DNA of 64,000 bases, from contig CAYVIB010000003.1 of NCBI GenBank assembly GCA_964451365.1, positions 1 through 64,000 on the forward strand, given 5' to 3'. Under the pieces are notes generated by a model. That model saw nothing but the letters and a program-made list of their open reading frames with translations. It was not told where the DNA came from and did no database searches. Source of the DNA: CAYVIB01 sp964451365 (GTDB taxonomy: Bacteria; Pseudomonadota; Gammaproteobacteria; Pseudomonadales; Cellvibrionaceae). This document shows, one piece after another, positions 8,122 to 16,981 of the stretch (position 1 is its first letter; the number at the start of each line of letters is the position of its first letter). A program made the position numbers and the translations under genes.

Positions 8122-9819
8122 ATGACTAAAAGCAAGGAGCGCAGGTTGAGAATCTGTGTGATCACACCCTACCTGCAAGGGGATTACATGGGGGAAATTA
8201 TCGAAAACGTGCGACTTTTATGTGAGTCGCGCGACTACCTGTTCAGTGCCATACGGACTGACAGCTTCGGTGAGTTCGACCTGGGCCTGGGCCTGAGCGA
8301 TTACGATGGCGTGGTGGTAATACGCAATGCCGCCAGTCCAAAGCTGATTGAAATTATCCAGAGCCGCAAAATTCCCATCGTTGCCATTGCACACGACTAC
8401 TTTCCCCTCTCTGTCCCAATCGTCAGTTGCGACAACAGGCTGGGTATGGATCTCGCCTTCGATTACCTGCTGGCGAGGGGGCACGAAAAGCTGGTATTTA
8501 TCGGCGACGTAACACAGTACGATTTGCGCAAGCGTTACGAGCGCTTTTGCGACCTGCATGCGGAACGGGGAATGAATTGTATTGACGAGCAGTTTATCCC
8601 CGTTTCCGAAGCGTTGTTCAGCAGTGGTTTTGCCGGCGGTAGTGAATTTTTAAACCTCGGCAGAAGTTATACCGGTGTTATTTGCGGAGCCGGCTATACC
8701 GCCATGGGGTTTGTGAAGCGAATGGAAGAAGCGGGGGTAAAAATTCCGCGTGATATCGAAGTTGTCGGCTTTGACGATATGCCGTTGATGCGCGTGTTGA
8801 CACCCAACCTGCCGAGGGTGGATCAAAACCTGAATCTCCTGGCGGAAAAAGCGGTATCGCTTTTGGAAAGCATGATCACCGAAGGTGATGTTAGCGAACA
8901 GACTGTTTCCATCGCGCCAACACTGGTGGAACCCGGAGTTCGCCCCGACGTTTCCGGCGAGACCGATCCGTACCGTGCGGGCCAGCCGGAGTATGCGCGC
9001 TCGCTCATTCACGGGAATTTTGAGCTGACACACAATATTGTTCGCTCCGAGTTGGACCACATAATGAGTATCGCCCCGCTTTTTGACCAGTTTATGGAAG
9101 TGGGCTGCCTGACAAAACTGGTAAGGGACAAATTCGACCGCACCCGCCTGCGCCACGTCAAAATTTTTACCCACACGGCTTCCATCCCCATCGCCGAGGA
9201 TGACGAGCAATATCTTTTTGCGCTTGAAACTTTTCCGGGGCGCCAGTTCAAGCAGGAATACGGGCGCGATAAGGACACCTGTGTGCATTTCCCGGTCTTC
9301 TGCCAACGAAAGCTGTGGGGCTTTGTCTCCATGTTTGGAAAGTCAACCAAAAAGGATACCTACAGCAGTTTTACCGGCTTTACCGGGTACATAGACACCA
9401 TTGTGTTTAATTATTCGCAAACACTCGAAATTGAAAACCTGAGATCCGGCCTGGTGGAGCGTGTGCCTCACCCCGTCGACACGGAGGAAAAGGTCAATCA
9501 CCATCCCGGTTTTGAGTGGGATCTGGAAAAGGGAAGAATCCGCTGGAACCGCCATGCGCTGGAACTCCTCGGGTTTGTGACGGACCTGGAAAAAAGCATT
9601 TACCGCAACATGGAAATCTTCGATCGCGTGCACAAGGACGATGAAAAATACCTGCGCAAGCAACTCACCGCCAGTCTGTCCAATTTAAAGAAAATGACAC
9701 TGGATGTGCGATTGAAAAACGCCGAGGGTGTGTTCCGGAAGTATCACCTGGAAGGGGAAACCATTCGCGAGAAGGACAAGAAAGCCATTCAGTACCGGTG
9801 CCATATATCCCTGTCGTAA
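8122..9819 (+). CDS. Cytoplasmic sensor-like protein: LacI/RbsB-type binding fold plus C-terminal PAS, no DNA-binding or catalytic domain
   Basis: Function unknown. Residues about 10-275 resemble the ligand-binding half of LacI-family regulators (CVITPYLQGDYMGEIIENV, DYLLARGHEKLVFIGDV, VVGFDDMPLMRVLTPNLPRV), but neither the LacI helix-turn-helix nor a signal peptide is present. A middle region (about 290-460) is unassigned and might be GAF-like. Residues about 475-565 look like a PAS_3 fold (FEWDLEKGRIRWNRHALELL, RVHKDDEKYL). The protein stops after PAS, where a GGDEF, kinase or other output would be expected. It is transcribed against the flanking fli genes. A GGGAG ribosome binding site precedes the ATG. 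Confidence 0.75.
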   Translation: MTKSKERRLRICVITPYLQGDYMGEIIENVRLLCESRDYLFSAIRTDSFGEFDLGLGLSDYDGVVVIRNAASPKLIEIIQSRKIPIVAIAHDYFPLSVPIVSCDNRLGMDLAFDYLLARGHEKLVFIGDVTQYDLRKRYERFCDLHAERGMNCIDEQFIPVSEALFSSGFAGGSEFLNLGRSYTGVICGAGYTAMGFVKRMEEAGVKIPRDIEVVGFDDMPLMRVLTPNLPRVDQNLNLLAEKAVSLLESMITEGDVSEQTVSIAPTLVEPGVRPDVSGETDPYRAGQPEYARSLIHGNFELTHNIVRSELDHIMSIAPLFDQFMEVGCLTKLVRDKFDRTRLRHVKIFTHTASIPIAEDDEQYLFALETFPGRQFKQEYGRDKDTCVHFPVFCQRKLWGFVSMFGKSTKKDTYSSFTGFTGYIDTIVFNYSQTLEIENLRSGLVERVPHPVDTEEKVNHHPGFEWDLEKGRIRWNRHALELLGFVTDLEKSIYRNMEIFDRVHKDDEKYLRKQLTASLSNLKKMTLDVRLKNAEGVFRKYHLEGETIREKDKKAIQYRCHISLS

Positions 9820-9990
9820 TCACAACATTAAAACGCTGTCCGTCATACCGTGTCTGGTTTTGCCGATCTACAAAGAAGGAGCTGACAATGCGACTTTTGG
9901 CGAAACGTTTCCGGTTGGGAAAGCGGCGGGTGGCACTTTGTTTACCTGAACTAATCCAGTTTACCCGTCCTGCGTTTGTTCCATCGAAGA

Positions 9991-10428
9991 TTATTTTCGG
10001 GTTGAAACCTGGTTGAACCATTCATCGAGAAGCTGTTGTTCCTTTTTGTTCAACACCAGCGCCTCCTCGTTGCGATAACGTTCGGCCAGTTCAATCAGCG
10101 ATTTATGTTTTAAATGGCAAAGATGCCAGGCGGATTGACGCTGCGCGACTGCGGCCTCTACCCGTGCAATTTGTTGCTGTTGATTGTCCATCGCATCCGC
10201 CAGTTGTTGTAAAAACAAACGCGACTTTTGCAGGTCGGATGCGCGAATGCCCGAAACACCACCACTGTAATAATCCTGGTAGCCGGCATAATACTCTTCC
10301 AGTTCCTTCAACCGTTGACGCTCGGTTTCCAGATCCTGTTGCGCTTTTTGAAAAAGCGACGCGGCTTTATCCTCCTCCCGCTGAGCCAGTTCAATCACCA
10401 ATTTAATTCGCGACGAACGGGATTCCAT
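9991..10428 (-). CDS. fliJ: Flagellar export chaperone/stalk protein FliJ
   Basis: Coiled-coil protein that sits in the FliI hexamer and helps couple ATP hydrolysis to export. The 145-residue product is almost entirely helical and charged with long heptad-like stretches (LVIELAQREEDKAASLFQKA, ELAERYRNEEALVLNKKEQQ). Its ATG shares one base with the fliI stop (TAATG). It ends the fliE-J unit, converging on the sensor gene. Confidence 0.92.
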   Translation of the reverse strand: MESRSSRIKLVIELAQREEDKAASLFQKAQQDLETERQRLKELEEYYAGYQDYYSGGVSGIRASDLQKSRLFLQQLADAMDNQQQQIARVEAAVAQRQSAWHLCHLKHKSLIELAERYRNEEALVLNKKEQQLLDEWFNQVSTRK

Positions 10429-11789
10429 TATCCGGCCGGCTCAAGCACCGAGGCGAGTTGTTCAATACTTTCGTGGTAGGTGGCGCGCTGCGAAATGGCC
10501 TGTTCAATATAGGCGTTTAAGTACGGATACCGTTCGATTGCCAGGTCGATGCCCGGGTCCGCACCGGCTTTATAGGCGCCGATGGCAATCAGGTCGCGGT
10601 TGGCGCGGTAACGGGCGAGCAGTTGCTTGAATTTTTGCGCGCGCTTTAAATGTTCTTCGCTGACGATATTGGGCATCACCCGGCTGATAGACGCTTCGAT
10701 ATCAATCGCGGGATAAATGCCCTCTTCCGCCAGTTGGCGGGAAAGTACGATGTGGCCATCGAGAATTGCGCGGGCGGAATCGGCCACCGGATCCTGCAGG
10801 TCATCGCCTTCGGTCAGCACCGTATAAAACGCGGTTATGGATCCGCCATTTTTGTCGGCGTTGCCCGCGCGTTCCACCAGTTCGGGAATTTTGGCAAATA
10901 CGGAAGGTGGATAACCCTTGGTGGCCGGAGGTTCCCCGATGGCGAGGGAAATTTCACGCTGGGCCTGGGCGTAGCGGGTCAGCGAATCCATCAGCAACAA
11001 AACATTCAGGCCCTGGTCGCGAAAATATTCCGCTATTCGCGTGCATAATTGCGCGGCGCGCAATCGCATCAGCGGCGCATCGTCGGCGGGCGAGGCAACC
11101 ACCACGGATTTTTTCAACCCCTCGTCACCCAGGTTGTGGTCAATAAATTCCTTTACCTCGCGGCCACGTTCCCCGATCAGCCCGACCACCACGATATCGG
11201 CCGTGGTATAGCGGGTCATCATGCCCATCAGCACACTCTTGCCCACGCCGCTGCCGGCGAACAAACCCAGGCGCTGGCCGCGGCCGACCGTAAGTAAACC
11301 GTTGATCGCGCGAATGCCCACATCCAGTGATTCGGCAATAGGCCGACGTTGCAGGGGGTTGATAGTACTCGGTTGCAAGTCCACATTTTCGTTACTGTGA
11401 ACAGGGCCGAGTTGATCGAACGGCTGGCCGATGCCGTTCAATATGCGGCCCCGCAGATGTTCGCCAATCGATAGCGTGCGATGTTCGTCCACGGGAATCA
11501 CTTTGGCTCCCGGTTGCAGCCCACTTATCTTCTGCACCGGCATTAAAAAAGTTTTCTCGTTGTGAAAACCCACCACCTCCGCTTCCATCTCGCGGCCATC
11601 GTCCTGCACCACCCGGCACTGCCGGCCCACGGAAACGTTCAGGCCGACCGCTTCCATTGTCAACCCCACCATGCGGGTAAGCCGACCGTTGCAAACAGGT
11701 TTTTTTTCCAAAAGGGAAAACTGACGGTACTTTACCAGGCGTTGCTGCAATGATCGCGCGGGTATATTTTTCACCGGATCATTTTTCAT
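10428..11789 (-). CDS. fliI: Flagellum-specific ATP synthase FliI
   Basis: Hexameric ATPase of the flagellar export apparatus. The 453-residue protein has the F1-beta-like fold: Walker A GSGVGKS at 179-185, the catalytic stretch GERGREVKEF, Walker B LLLMDSLTRYAQAQREI and the C-terminal helical domain. The start overlaps the fliH stop by 4 bp (ATGA) and the end overlaps fliJ by 1 bp. Length is normal. Confidence 0.97.
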   Translation of the reverse strand: MKNDPVKNIPARSLQQRLVKYRQFSLLEKKPVCNGRLTRMVGLTMEAVGLNVSVGRQCRVVQDDGREMEAEVVGFHNEKTFLMPVQKISGLQPGAKVIPVDEHRTLSIGEHLRGRILNGIGQPFDQLGPVHSNENVDLQPSTINPLQRRPIAESLDVGIRAINGLLTVGRGQRLGLFAGSGVGKSVLMGMMTRYTTADIVVVGLIGERGREVKEFIDHNLGDEGLKKSVVVASPADDAPLMRLRAAQLCTRIAEYFRDQGLNVLLLMDSLTRYAQAQREISLAIGEPPATKGYPPSVFAKIPELVERAGNADKNGGSITAFYTVLTEGDDLQDPVADSARAILDGHIVLSRQLAEEGIYPAIDIEASISRVMPNIVSEEHLKRAQKFKQLLARYRANRDLIAIGAYKAGADPGIDLAIERYPYLNAYIEQAISQRATYHESIEQLASVLEPAG

Positions 11790-12727
11790 TGCCCGTCCGG
11801 CTCCGTCGGTTCGTCCTTGTCGCTCAGAAAATCAAAACGCTCTTCGTCGAATTCATCGACGGAATTTTCTTCCGCATCGGGTAAATCAAAATCAGCATTC
11901 GCCGCGCCCGGTTCAGCGGCGGGCGGAATGTCTGCCTCCACCGTCGTCGTCTCCGGTTGTTTCCGATAGGAGGCAATCGGCTCCACGTCCGCTTCGGCGA
12001 CAGCCGGCTGCATGGCGATATCCGCCAGGTAATCCCGCATGCGTTTTTCCAGGCTGTAATCCACCAGGCTTTCAGCGGTAACTATTTTGCACCCGCCGGA
12101 AGCAAGTTGCGGGTCGGCAACAATTTTCCAATCCGGCTGCAGGTCCGGGCAGGCGGATTTAAACAGCGCCGCATCTTCCTTGTTCAAGTGTACTTCTATA
12201 TTGTTAGCGCCGGCCGGCAGCGCGGCCAGCGCGGTGGTAACCACCGGATAAAGCACGGAAGGATCACTGGCGACTTCCTTGCGTAAAAGATGTTTAACCA
12301 GTTGCACCGTCATATCGACAATGACATTTTCCAGCGCTTCCTGTTGTTCCGTCATTGGCGCAAACAACGCTTCGGCGATGGCGGAGAGTTTTTTTCTCTC
12401 TTCATTCAAAACGTGCTGGGTATCGTTGTAGGCTTTGCGCTGGCCTTCTTCCAGGCCCTTGTTGTAACCGTCGGTCTTGCCCTCGGCAAAGGCTTCGTCG
12501 TAGGCGTCACGGGAAATTTTTTCCAGTTCTTCGGCGGTGAGAACGTTGGATTTGGCGGGTCGGGGAATATCTTCCACCCGTTCGCTTTCCTGCTTTCTTT
12601 TTTCCGCTTCCGCGCTGTGAACAATTTTTCCGTCTTTGGAAATGGAGGGGAGATCCCAAGCGGAAACGCTTTCCTTGTCAATCGATTCGACGGGGATGCG
12701 ACTGGCCTGTTTGTGGATTTCGGTCAC
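11786..12727 (-). CDS. fliH: Flagellar assembly protein FliH
   Basis: Regulator and peripheral anchor of FliI. The 313 residues are longer than the common 220-270 because of acidic, Pro/Ala-rich extensions at both ends. The core has the Gly-rich AxxxG repeat region typical of FliH (YDEAFAEGKTDGYNKGLEEG, residues about 75-94) and the C-terminal FliH domain with VKHLLRKEV and SGGCKIVTAESLVDYSLEKR. It overlaps fliI by 4 bp. The gap to fliG (158 bp) is filled with three repeats. Confidence 0.94.
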   Translation of the reverse strand: MTEIHKQASRIPVESIDKESVSAWDLPSISKDGKIVHSAEAEKRKQESERVEDIPRPAKSNVLTAEELEKISRDAYDEAFAEGKTDGYNKGLEEGQRKAYNDTQHVLNEERKKLSAIAEALFAPMTEQQEALENVIVDMTVQLVKHLLRKEVASDPSVLYPVVTTALAALPAGANNIEVHLNKEDAALFKSACPDLQPDWKIVADPQLASGGCKIVTAESLVDYSLEKRMRDYLADIAMQPAVAEADVEPIASYRKQPETTTVEADIPPAAEPGAANADFDLPDAEENSVDEFDEERFDFLSDKDEPTEPDGQ

Positions 12728-12747
12728 GATGGCTCTCAGATTAAATG

Positions 12748-12864
12748 TAGGGGCGGACCCACGTGTCCGCCCATTCTGTGAAACTGGTGCATATGGGCAG
12801 ACACATGGGTCTGCCCCTACTGGAAAACTGGCGCATAAAAGCAGACACTTAGGTCTGCCCCTAC
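12748..12864. repeat. Three tandem GTAGGGGC-family palindromes between fliG and fliH
   Basis: Three short palindromes follow each other: 12748-12773 (GTAGGGGCGGACCCACGTGT then CCGCCC), about 12795-12820 (GGGCAGACACATGGGTCTGC then CCCTAC) and 12841-12864 (GCAGACACTTAGGTCTGCCC then CTAC). The first is in opposite orientation to the other two. They lie inside the fliE-J transcription unit, so they could stall or process the mRNA between fliG and fliH. Confidence 0.85.
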
Positions 12865-12885
12865 GGAATTTGCGCCGAATTCCGG

Positions 12886-13926
12886 CTACAGCATTTCCTC
12901 GCCGGAGCCACCGAGAATAATTTCACCGGCATCGGCCATGCGCCGGGCAATGGTAAGGATTTCTTTTTGCGCCGCTTCCACGTCCGATATCCTGACCGGC
13001 CCCTTGGCCTCCAGGTCGTCGCGCAGCAATTCGGCGGCGCGCTTGGACATGTTCGCAAATATTTTTTCTTCCAGCGCGTCGTCGGCGCCTTTCAGGGCAA
13101 CAATCAATACGTCCGAGGATACTTCGCGCAGCAGGGTTTGAATTCCCCGGTCGTCCACGTCTTTCAGGTTTTCGAACACGAACATCAAGTCCTGGATCTG
13201 GTTGCCCATGTCCTCGTCGACTTCCTTTATGGACTCCAGCAGTTCGCTGCCCACGGAGCTGTCCAGGTTGTTGACAATTTCGGCCGCGGTTTTGAAACCG
13301 CCAATGGATTTGTTTTGTCCGCTCAGGCTGCCGGTAAATTGTTTTTCCAGGATTTTGTTCAGTTCCTGCAAGGCGCTCGGCTGCACCGCGTCCAGCGAGG
13401 CGATTCGCATCATCACGTCGAGGCGGTTTTTCTCCGAGAAAAAATCCAGCACTTCCGCCGCCTGGTCCGGGTCGAGATAGGCGAGCACGATGGCCTGGAT
13501 CTGCGGGTGCTCGTTGCGGATAATATCGGCCACCGAGCGCGCGTCCATCCACTTGAGCGTGTCCAGCCCCGTGGTGCTGCCGCCCAACAAAATCCTGTCC
13601 ACCAGACCACTGGCTTTGTCTTCGCCCAATGCGCGGACCAGCATGTTGCGGATATAAGAATCCGCGCCCAGGCCGAGGCCGGTCTGGGTGCGCACTTCAT
13701 CCATAAAATTGGATATTACCTGCTCCACTTCGTACTGCTGCACATTGTTCAGTTTCGCCATTGCGGTACCCAGGCGCTGGACCTCCTTCGGGCCCATATG
13801 CTTGAGCACTTCCGCCGCATCCTGCTCACCGAGCGCCATCACCAGAATGGCAGCCTGGTCGAGCTTGCTGATATTCAGTGGCTTTTTTTCTTTTTTTGCC
13901 GGCGGCTGTTGAGGAGGCGTGCTCAT
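12886..13926 (-). CDS. fliG: Flagellar motor switch protein FliG
   Basis: Rotor protein that joins FliF to the C-ring and meets the stator. The 346 residues carry N-terminal (about 20-120), middle and C-terminal FliG domains; the EHPQ motif (NEHPQIQAIVLAYLDPDQAA) marks the middle domain and the C-terminal torque helix has the alternating charges of DALEEKIFANMSKRAAE. Its start overlaps the fliF stop by 4 bp. Length is slightly above the common 330. Confidence 0.97.
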   Translation of the reverse strand: MSTPPQQPPAKKEKKPLNISKLDQAAILVMALGEQDAAEVLKHMGPKEVQRLGTAMAKLNNVQQYEVEQVISNFMDEVRTQTGLGLGADSYIRNMLVRALGEDKASGLVDRILLGGSTTGLDTLKWMDARSVADIIRNEHPQIQAIVLAYLDPDQAAEVLDFFSEKNRLDVMMRIASLDAVQPSALQELNKILEKQFTGSLSGQNKSIGGFKTAAEIVNNLDSSVGSELLESIKEVDEDMGNQIQDLMFVFENLKDVDDRGIQTLLREVSSDVLIVALKGADDALEEKIFANMSKRAAELLRDDLEAKGPVRISDVEAAQKEILTIARRMADAGEIILGGSGEEML

Positions 13927-15602
13927 TCTTCATTAATCCAGCGTTTAACAACCTGGGCAACACGGCCGGCATCGTCGGCCACCAACCCTTTAACGGTGTT
14001 GAGTTGATGTTCGTAACCTTCCTCCGGTCGCGGCAGGGCCAGCGCATCACCGCCGGTCAGTGTTACGGTGTCGTGGGAAAGCGAGTCGAATGAATCGATT
14101 CCAGCGGCCTGCAGGGCGGCCAGTTCGCGCTCCTCTTCGCGCGACCTGGCACCGTAACCGGACCTGGCGAGGCTTTTAAGTACCGGGCGAACCAGGCCAA
14201 TCAGCAGCGCGATGATAATCAGCGCACCGGCCAGGGGTCGCATCAGGCGAATCATGTCCGGTTGTTTCCACCAGGGCAGCACTTCCGGTTCCCCTATCAC
14301 CGGTGGCGGAATAAATGCCTCGTTCAGAATATTGACGCTGTCACCGCGTTCGGCAGAATAACCGACCGCATCGCGCACGAGAGTGGAAAGACGTTGCAGC
14401 TCTTCCTGCGTCCAGGGTGTGTGTGTCACTTCGCCGGTGGCGGGATCGATGGTTTCCTTGTTGTCGACCACCACCGCAACCGTCAGCCGGCGCAACTTGC
14501 CTTTTTCGTGAATGGTGTAGCTGACGGTTCTGTCCACCTCATAGTTCCGCGTCGTCTGGGTGCGGGTATTGCTCGGCACGGTGGTGTTACCCTCGGCGCC
14601 GGTTTGCGCCACCGCCTGTTCCGGCACCTGGCCGTCCACCGGCGGTTGATTGCTCAGCGCGCCGGGAATACCGCCCGTCACGCCACCGCCGATACGCTGT
14701 TCATTAACCGTTTGTTCGCTACGGACCACCGGCTGTTCCGGATTGAAAATTTCCTGGGCCTGCTCGATCTCGGTGAAGTCGATATCCGCGCTCACCTCCG
14801 CTTTGAAGTTTTCCTCTCCCACAATCGGTGACAGTAAACGGCGAATGCGCAGAATAACGTCGCTCTCCACCTTGCGGGTGTAATCCAGGTGCTGGGCAGC
14901 GGCAATCAGTTTTTCATCTTCCGCGCCCACCGACAGCAGGTTACCCTTCTGGTCGACGACGGTGACGTTTTCAATATCCAGCTCGGGAATACTGCCCGCC
15001 ACCAGATTGGCGATACCCCGTACCTGCGCCCGTTCGATTTCACGGCCCGGAAACAGGTCCAGAAAAACCGATGCGCTTGGCTCGCGCCCGTCGTTGATAA
15101 ACACGGAGCGTTTGGGAATAGCCAGGTGCACGCGCGCCGCGCGCACCGCATTGATGCTGGCAATGGTACGGGCCAATTCGCCTTCGAGGCCGCGCCGGTA
15201 GCGTATGGATTCCATAAACTGGCTGGTGCCCAACGGCTGCTCCTTGTCGAGCAGTTCATAGCCCAGGGTTTTGTCGCCCTGGATGCCGTTTTCCGCCAGC
15301 ACCAGGCGGGCCTTGTGGACGTCGTCCACCGGCACCAGAAGCGCGCCGGTGGCACCGTCAATTTTGTAGGGAATTTTGTTGAAGTCGAGAATCCCACCCA
15401 CTTCGGAAGAATCCAGCCGGTCGAGGCTGCCGTACAGGGGCTTGTAGTCCTCGCCCTGGCTCCAGAGCACGACCGCAAAACCGATGGCGACGCTGGCGGC
15501 AAGACCGATCATCAATCCCGCCTGACGCAACAGGTTCAGGCTGCTGAAACCTTCCACCAGGTCGCTGGTTCCTCCGCCGTGCGTTAAAGCAGTCTGCGCC
15601 AT
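13923..15602 (-). CDS. fliF: Flagellar MS-ring protein FliF
   Basis: Forms the membrane-embedded MS ring on which the flagellum is built. The 559-residue protein has two membrane segments (about 28-48 and 455-478), the YscJ-like domain (RRGLEGELARTIASINAVRA, LAIPKRSVF) and the periplasmic FliF_C region with a variable linker rich in Gly, Gln and Pro. The C-terminal tail (about 530-559: TVKGLVADDAGRVAQVVKRW) is the FliG-binding segment. It overlaps fliG by 4 bp and lies 52 bp after fliE. Confidence 0.97.
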   Translation of the reverse strand: MAQTALTHGGGTSDLVEGFSSLNLLRQAGLMIGLAASVAIGFAVVLWSQGEDYKPLYGSLDRLDSSEVGGILDFNKIPYKIDGATGALLVPVDDVHKARLVLAENGIQGDKTLGYELLDKEQPLGTSQFMESIRYRRGLEGELARTIASINAVRAARVHLAIPKRSVFINDGREPSASVFLDLFPGREIERAQVRGIANLVAGSIPELDIENVTVVDQKGNLLSVGAEDEKLIAAAQHLDYTRKVESDVILRIRRLLSPIVGEENFKAEVSADIDFTEIEQAQEIFNPEQPVVRSEQTVNEQRIGGGVTGGIPGALSNQPPVDGQVPEQAVAQTGAEGNTTVPSNTRTQTTRNYEVDRTVSYTIHEKGKLRRLTVAVVVDNKETIDPATGEVTHTPWTQEELQRLSTLVRDAVGYSAERGDSVNILNEAFIPPPVIGEPEVLPWWKQPDMIRLMRPLAGALIIIALLIGLVRPVLKSLARSGYGARSREEERELAALQAAGIDSFDSLSHDTVTLTGGDALALPRPEEGYEHQLNTVKGLVADDAGRVAQVVKRWINEE

Positions 15603-15654
15603 CTTTTTTCTCTTTTATTGGTTGGGATTTATTTTTTACCGACATTAATAAATT

Positions 15655-16008
15655 TTAGATCGGCATATTCATTACGTCGCGATAAGCTTCCACCAGTTTG
15701 TTTCGCACCTGCACCATTGCCTCGAACGCCACGCCCGCTTTTTGCGAGGCGATCATCACATCGGTAATGTCCACATTGGGATCACCCTGGATATAAGCCT
15801 GCGACATCGCGCTCGATGTCTGCTGAACCTCGTTCACCTTGTTTACCGCCTGCGCCATTAATTCGCCGAACTTTGGCCCCTGGGTTTCCTGCACGTTGTT
15901 GGCAACGTCCCGTGCCGCCATCGAGCCGGGGCCACCGAATGCCTGCGTTTGCGATTTAAGCGCGCGCATTTCCAGTAACAGGCGATTGATATCAACACGG
16001 TCGGTCAT
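15655..16008 (-). CDS. fliE: Flagellar hook-basal body adapter FliE
   Basis: Small rod-base protein linking the MS ring to the rod. The 117 residues end with the family pattern ASQKAGVAFEAMVQVRNKLV and AYRDVMNMPI. Length is typical. It is first in the fliEFGHIJ unit; a probable sigma-54 promoter lies about 54 bp upstream of its start. Confidence 0.95.
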   Translation of the reverse strand: MTDRVDINRLLLEMRALKSQTQAFGGPGSMAARDVANNVQETQGPKFGELMAQAVNKVNEVQQTSSAMSQAYIQGDPNVDITDVMIASQKAGVAFEAMVQVRNKLVEAYRDVMNMPI

Positions 16009-16073
16009 AACGGTTTACCATTTTTTACTGGCGACATTTTTTTGTCGCTGTTCAAGTGCGTTTTGGGGATAAG

Positions 16074-16089
16074 TGCACAAAGCGGGCCA
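16074..16089 (-). promoter_or_regulatory. Candidate sigma-54 promoter of fliEFGHIJ
   Basis: Minus strand reads TGGCCCGCTTTGTGCA, retaining the GG and GC dinucleotides at the right spacing but with two departures from TGGCAC-N5-TTGCA. Initiation would be near 16062, about 54 bp before fliE. A second, poorer candidate lies at about 16163-16178. FleQ-dependent sigma-54 control of fliE is known in P. aeruginosa. Confidence 0.5.
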
Positions 16090-16256
16090 AACCTTGCCGC
16101 CGGTAGTTTTTTGCCGTCGGAAAAAATCTGTCTGGAAAATTTTTACCGCAGCCAATGGCGGCCGCGCAAACAGCGTGCGTGGTTGACTCAAAAGCGCAGG
16201 CACGAGCGCTGATGAATCGTTGAGGATAAGTCATGTGAAAAAATCAGAATGTGGTC

Positions 16257-16312
16257 ATCTTCGCGCCAGCGGAATGCCGCTGGGCGGGCGCTCCGCTGGC
16301 GCGAACATGACG
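16257..16312. repeat. GC-rich palindromic repeat
   Basis: Inverted repeat with arms TTCGCGCCAGCGGA and TCCGCTGGCGCGAA around a GGGCGGGC centre, ending CGCGAACATGACG. The same ending occurs in the element at 2680-2713. It is a second repeat family, distinct from the GTAGGGGC elements. Confidence 0.7.
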
Positions 16313-16600
16313 AGTGTAAGAGAAAGTTGAGATATCTCATACTCTATCCTTCTTTTACGAATTGTTCCGCACGGTTTTGCCTTTACCGGAGGCTCGTGAG
16401 AAACGATAAAGATCAGGGAGGGCAAACCAATATGTTTGCCCAATAAGGAGATATGAAAAGGGAAAAATTATCGGTGGGCTACCGCTGGCGGTAACCCGAA
16501 AGAACACACCCGGAAGCGGAAAATTTTTCCGGGCGTAAAAATCTGATAACTATTGTTGTTCTTAATCCGATGGTTAAACCACCGGCTTAATCAACTGTTC

Positions 16601-16771
16601 TCAGTCAAAGTCGAACTCACGCATTTCCTTACGCAATCGAAGTTCCTCGAGCTTGTCTTCGAGGCGACGTCGCGCATCGACCTGCTCGAGTTGAGCACCG
16701 GATACCAGCACTGCTTCGTCAGCCAGACTCCCGCTTGAATCGAGAGCACCATCCAAAACCTCTACGCCCAT
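16601..16771 (-). CDS. Small highly charged protein (PA3496-like)
   Basis: A 56-residue frame too short for usual gene calling. It starts ATG with an AGAGGAG ribosome binding site 8 bases upstream. The second half is a charged amphipathic helix (ARRRLEDKLEELRLRKEMRE) ending in FDFD. This pattern resembles the small proteins grouped with PA3496 of P. aeruginosa, as far as I can recall; function is not established. It lies between fleR and fliE, with about 200 bp on the fleR side and 590 bp on the fliE side. That it is a real gene is fairly likely; the family name is less sure. Confidence 0.6.
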   Translation of the reverse strand: MGVEVLDGALDSSGSLADEAVLVSGAQLEQVDARRRLEDKLEELRLRKEMREFDFD

Positions 16772-16981
16772 ACCAATGACTCCTCTGGACAGAAAAAAAG
16801 GATTTAGAAAGTCGGAACGCCGAACCTTTCGGCCATTCCCGTTGGATGGCTGGCAGGGATTCGGGGAAACCTTGCCCGGCCATCTTCCGGGAGCAATATT
16901 ACAAGATAATTAACGAAACACAATAAATAAAAAAAGTGATTTTGTTCTAGGTTTTAAACTTCTTATAACCGTCAATCACCC

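Larger units (their letters stand above)
16009..16600. other. Non-coding region between fliE and the small charged-protein gene
   Basis: Apart from a candidate sigma-54 promoter (16074-16089) and a GC-rich palindrome (16257-16312), I see nothing recognisable. There is a T-rich tract near 16021-16055 and an A-rich stretch near 16435-16475. No open frame here has a ribosome binding site together with protein-like composition. Confidence 0.5.

Noticed and set aside
12967..14007. Long plus-strand open frame opposite fliG
   Set aside because: Runs antisense to the clearly coding fliG and its product is a His/Arg/Gln-rich composition typical of a shadow frame.
16163..16178. Second sigma-54-like sequence upstream of fliE
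   Set aside because: It lacks one of the two essential G at -24; the site at 16074-16089 keeps both invariant pairs and is closer to fliE.
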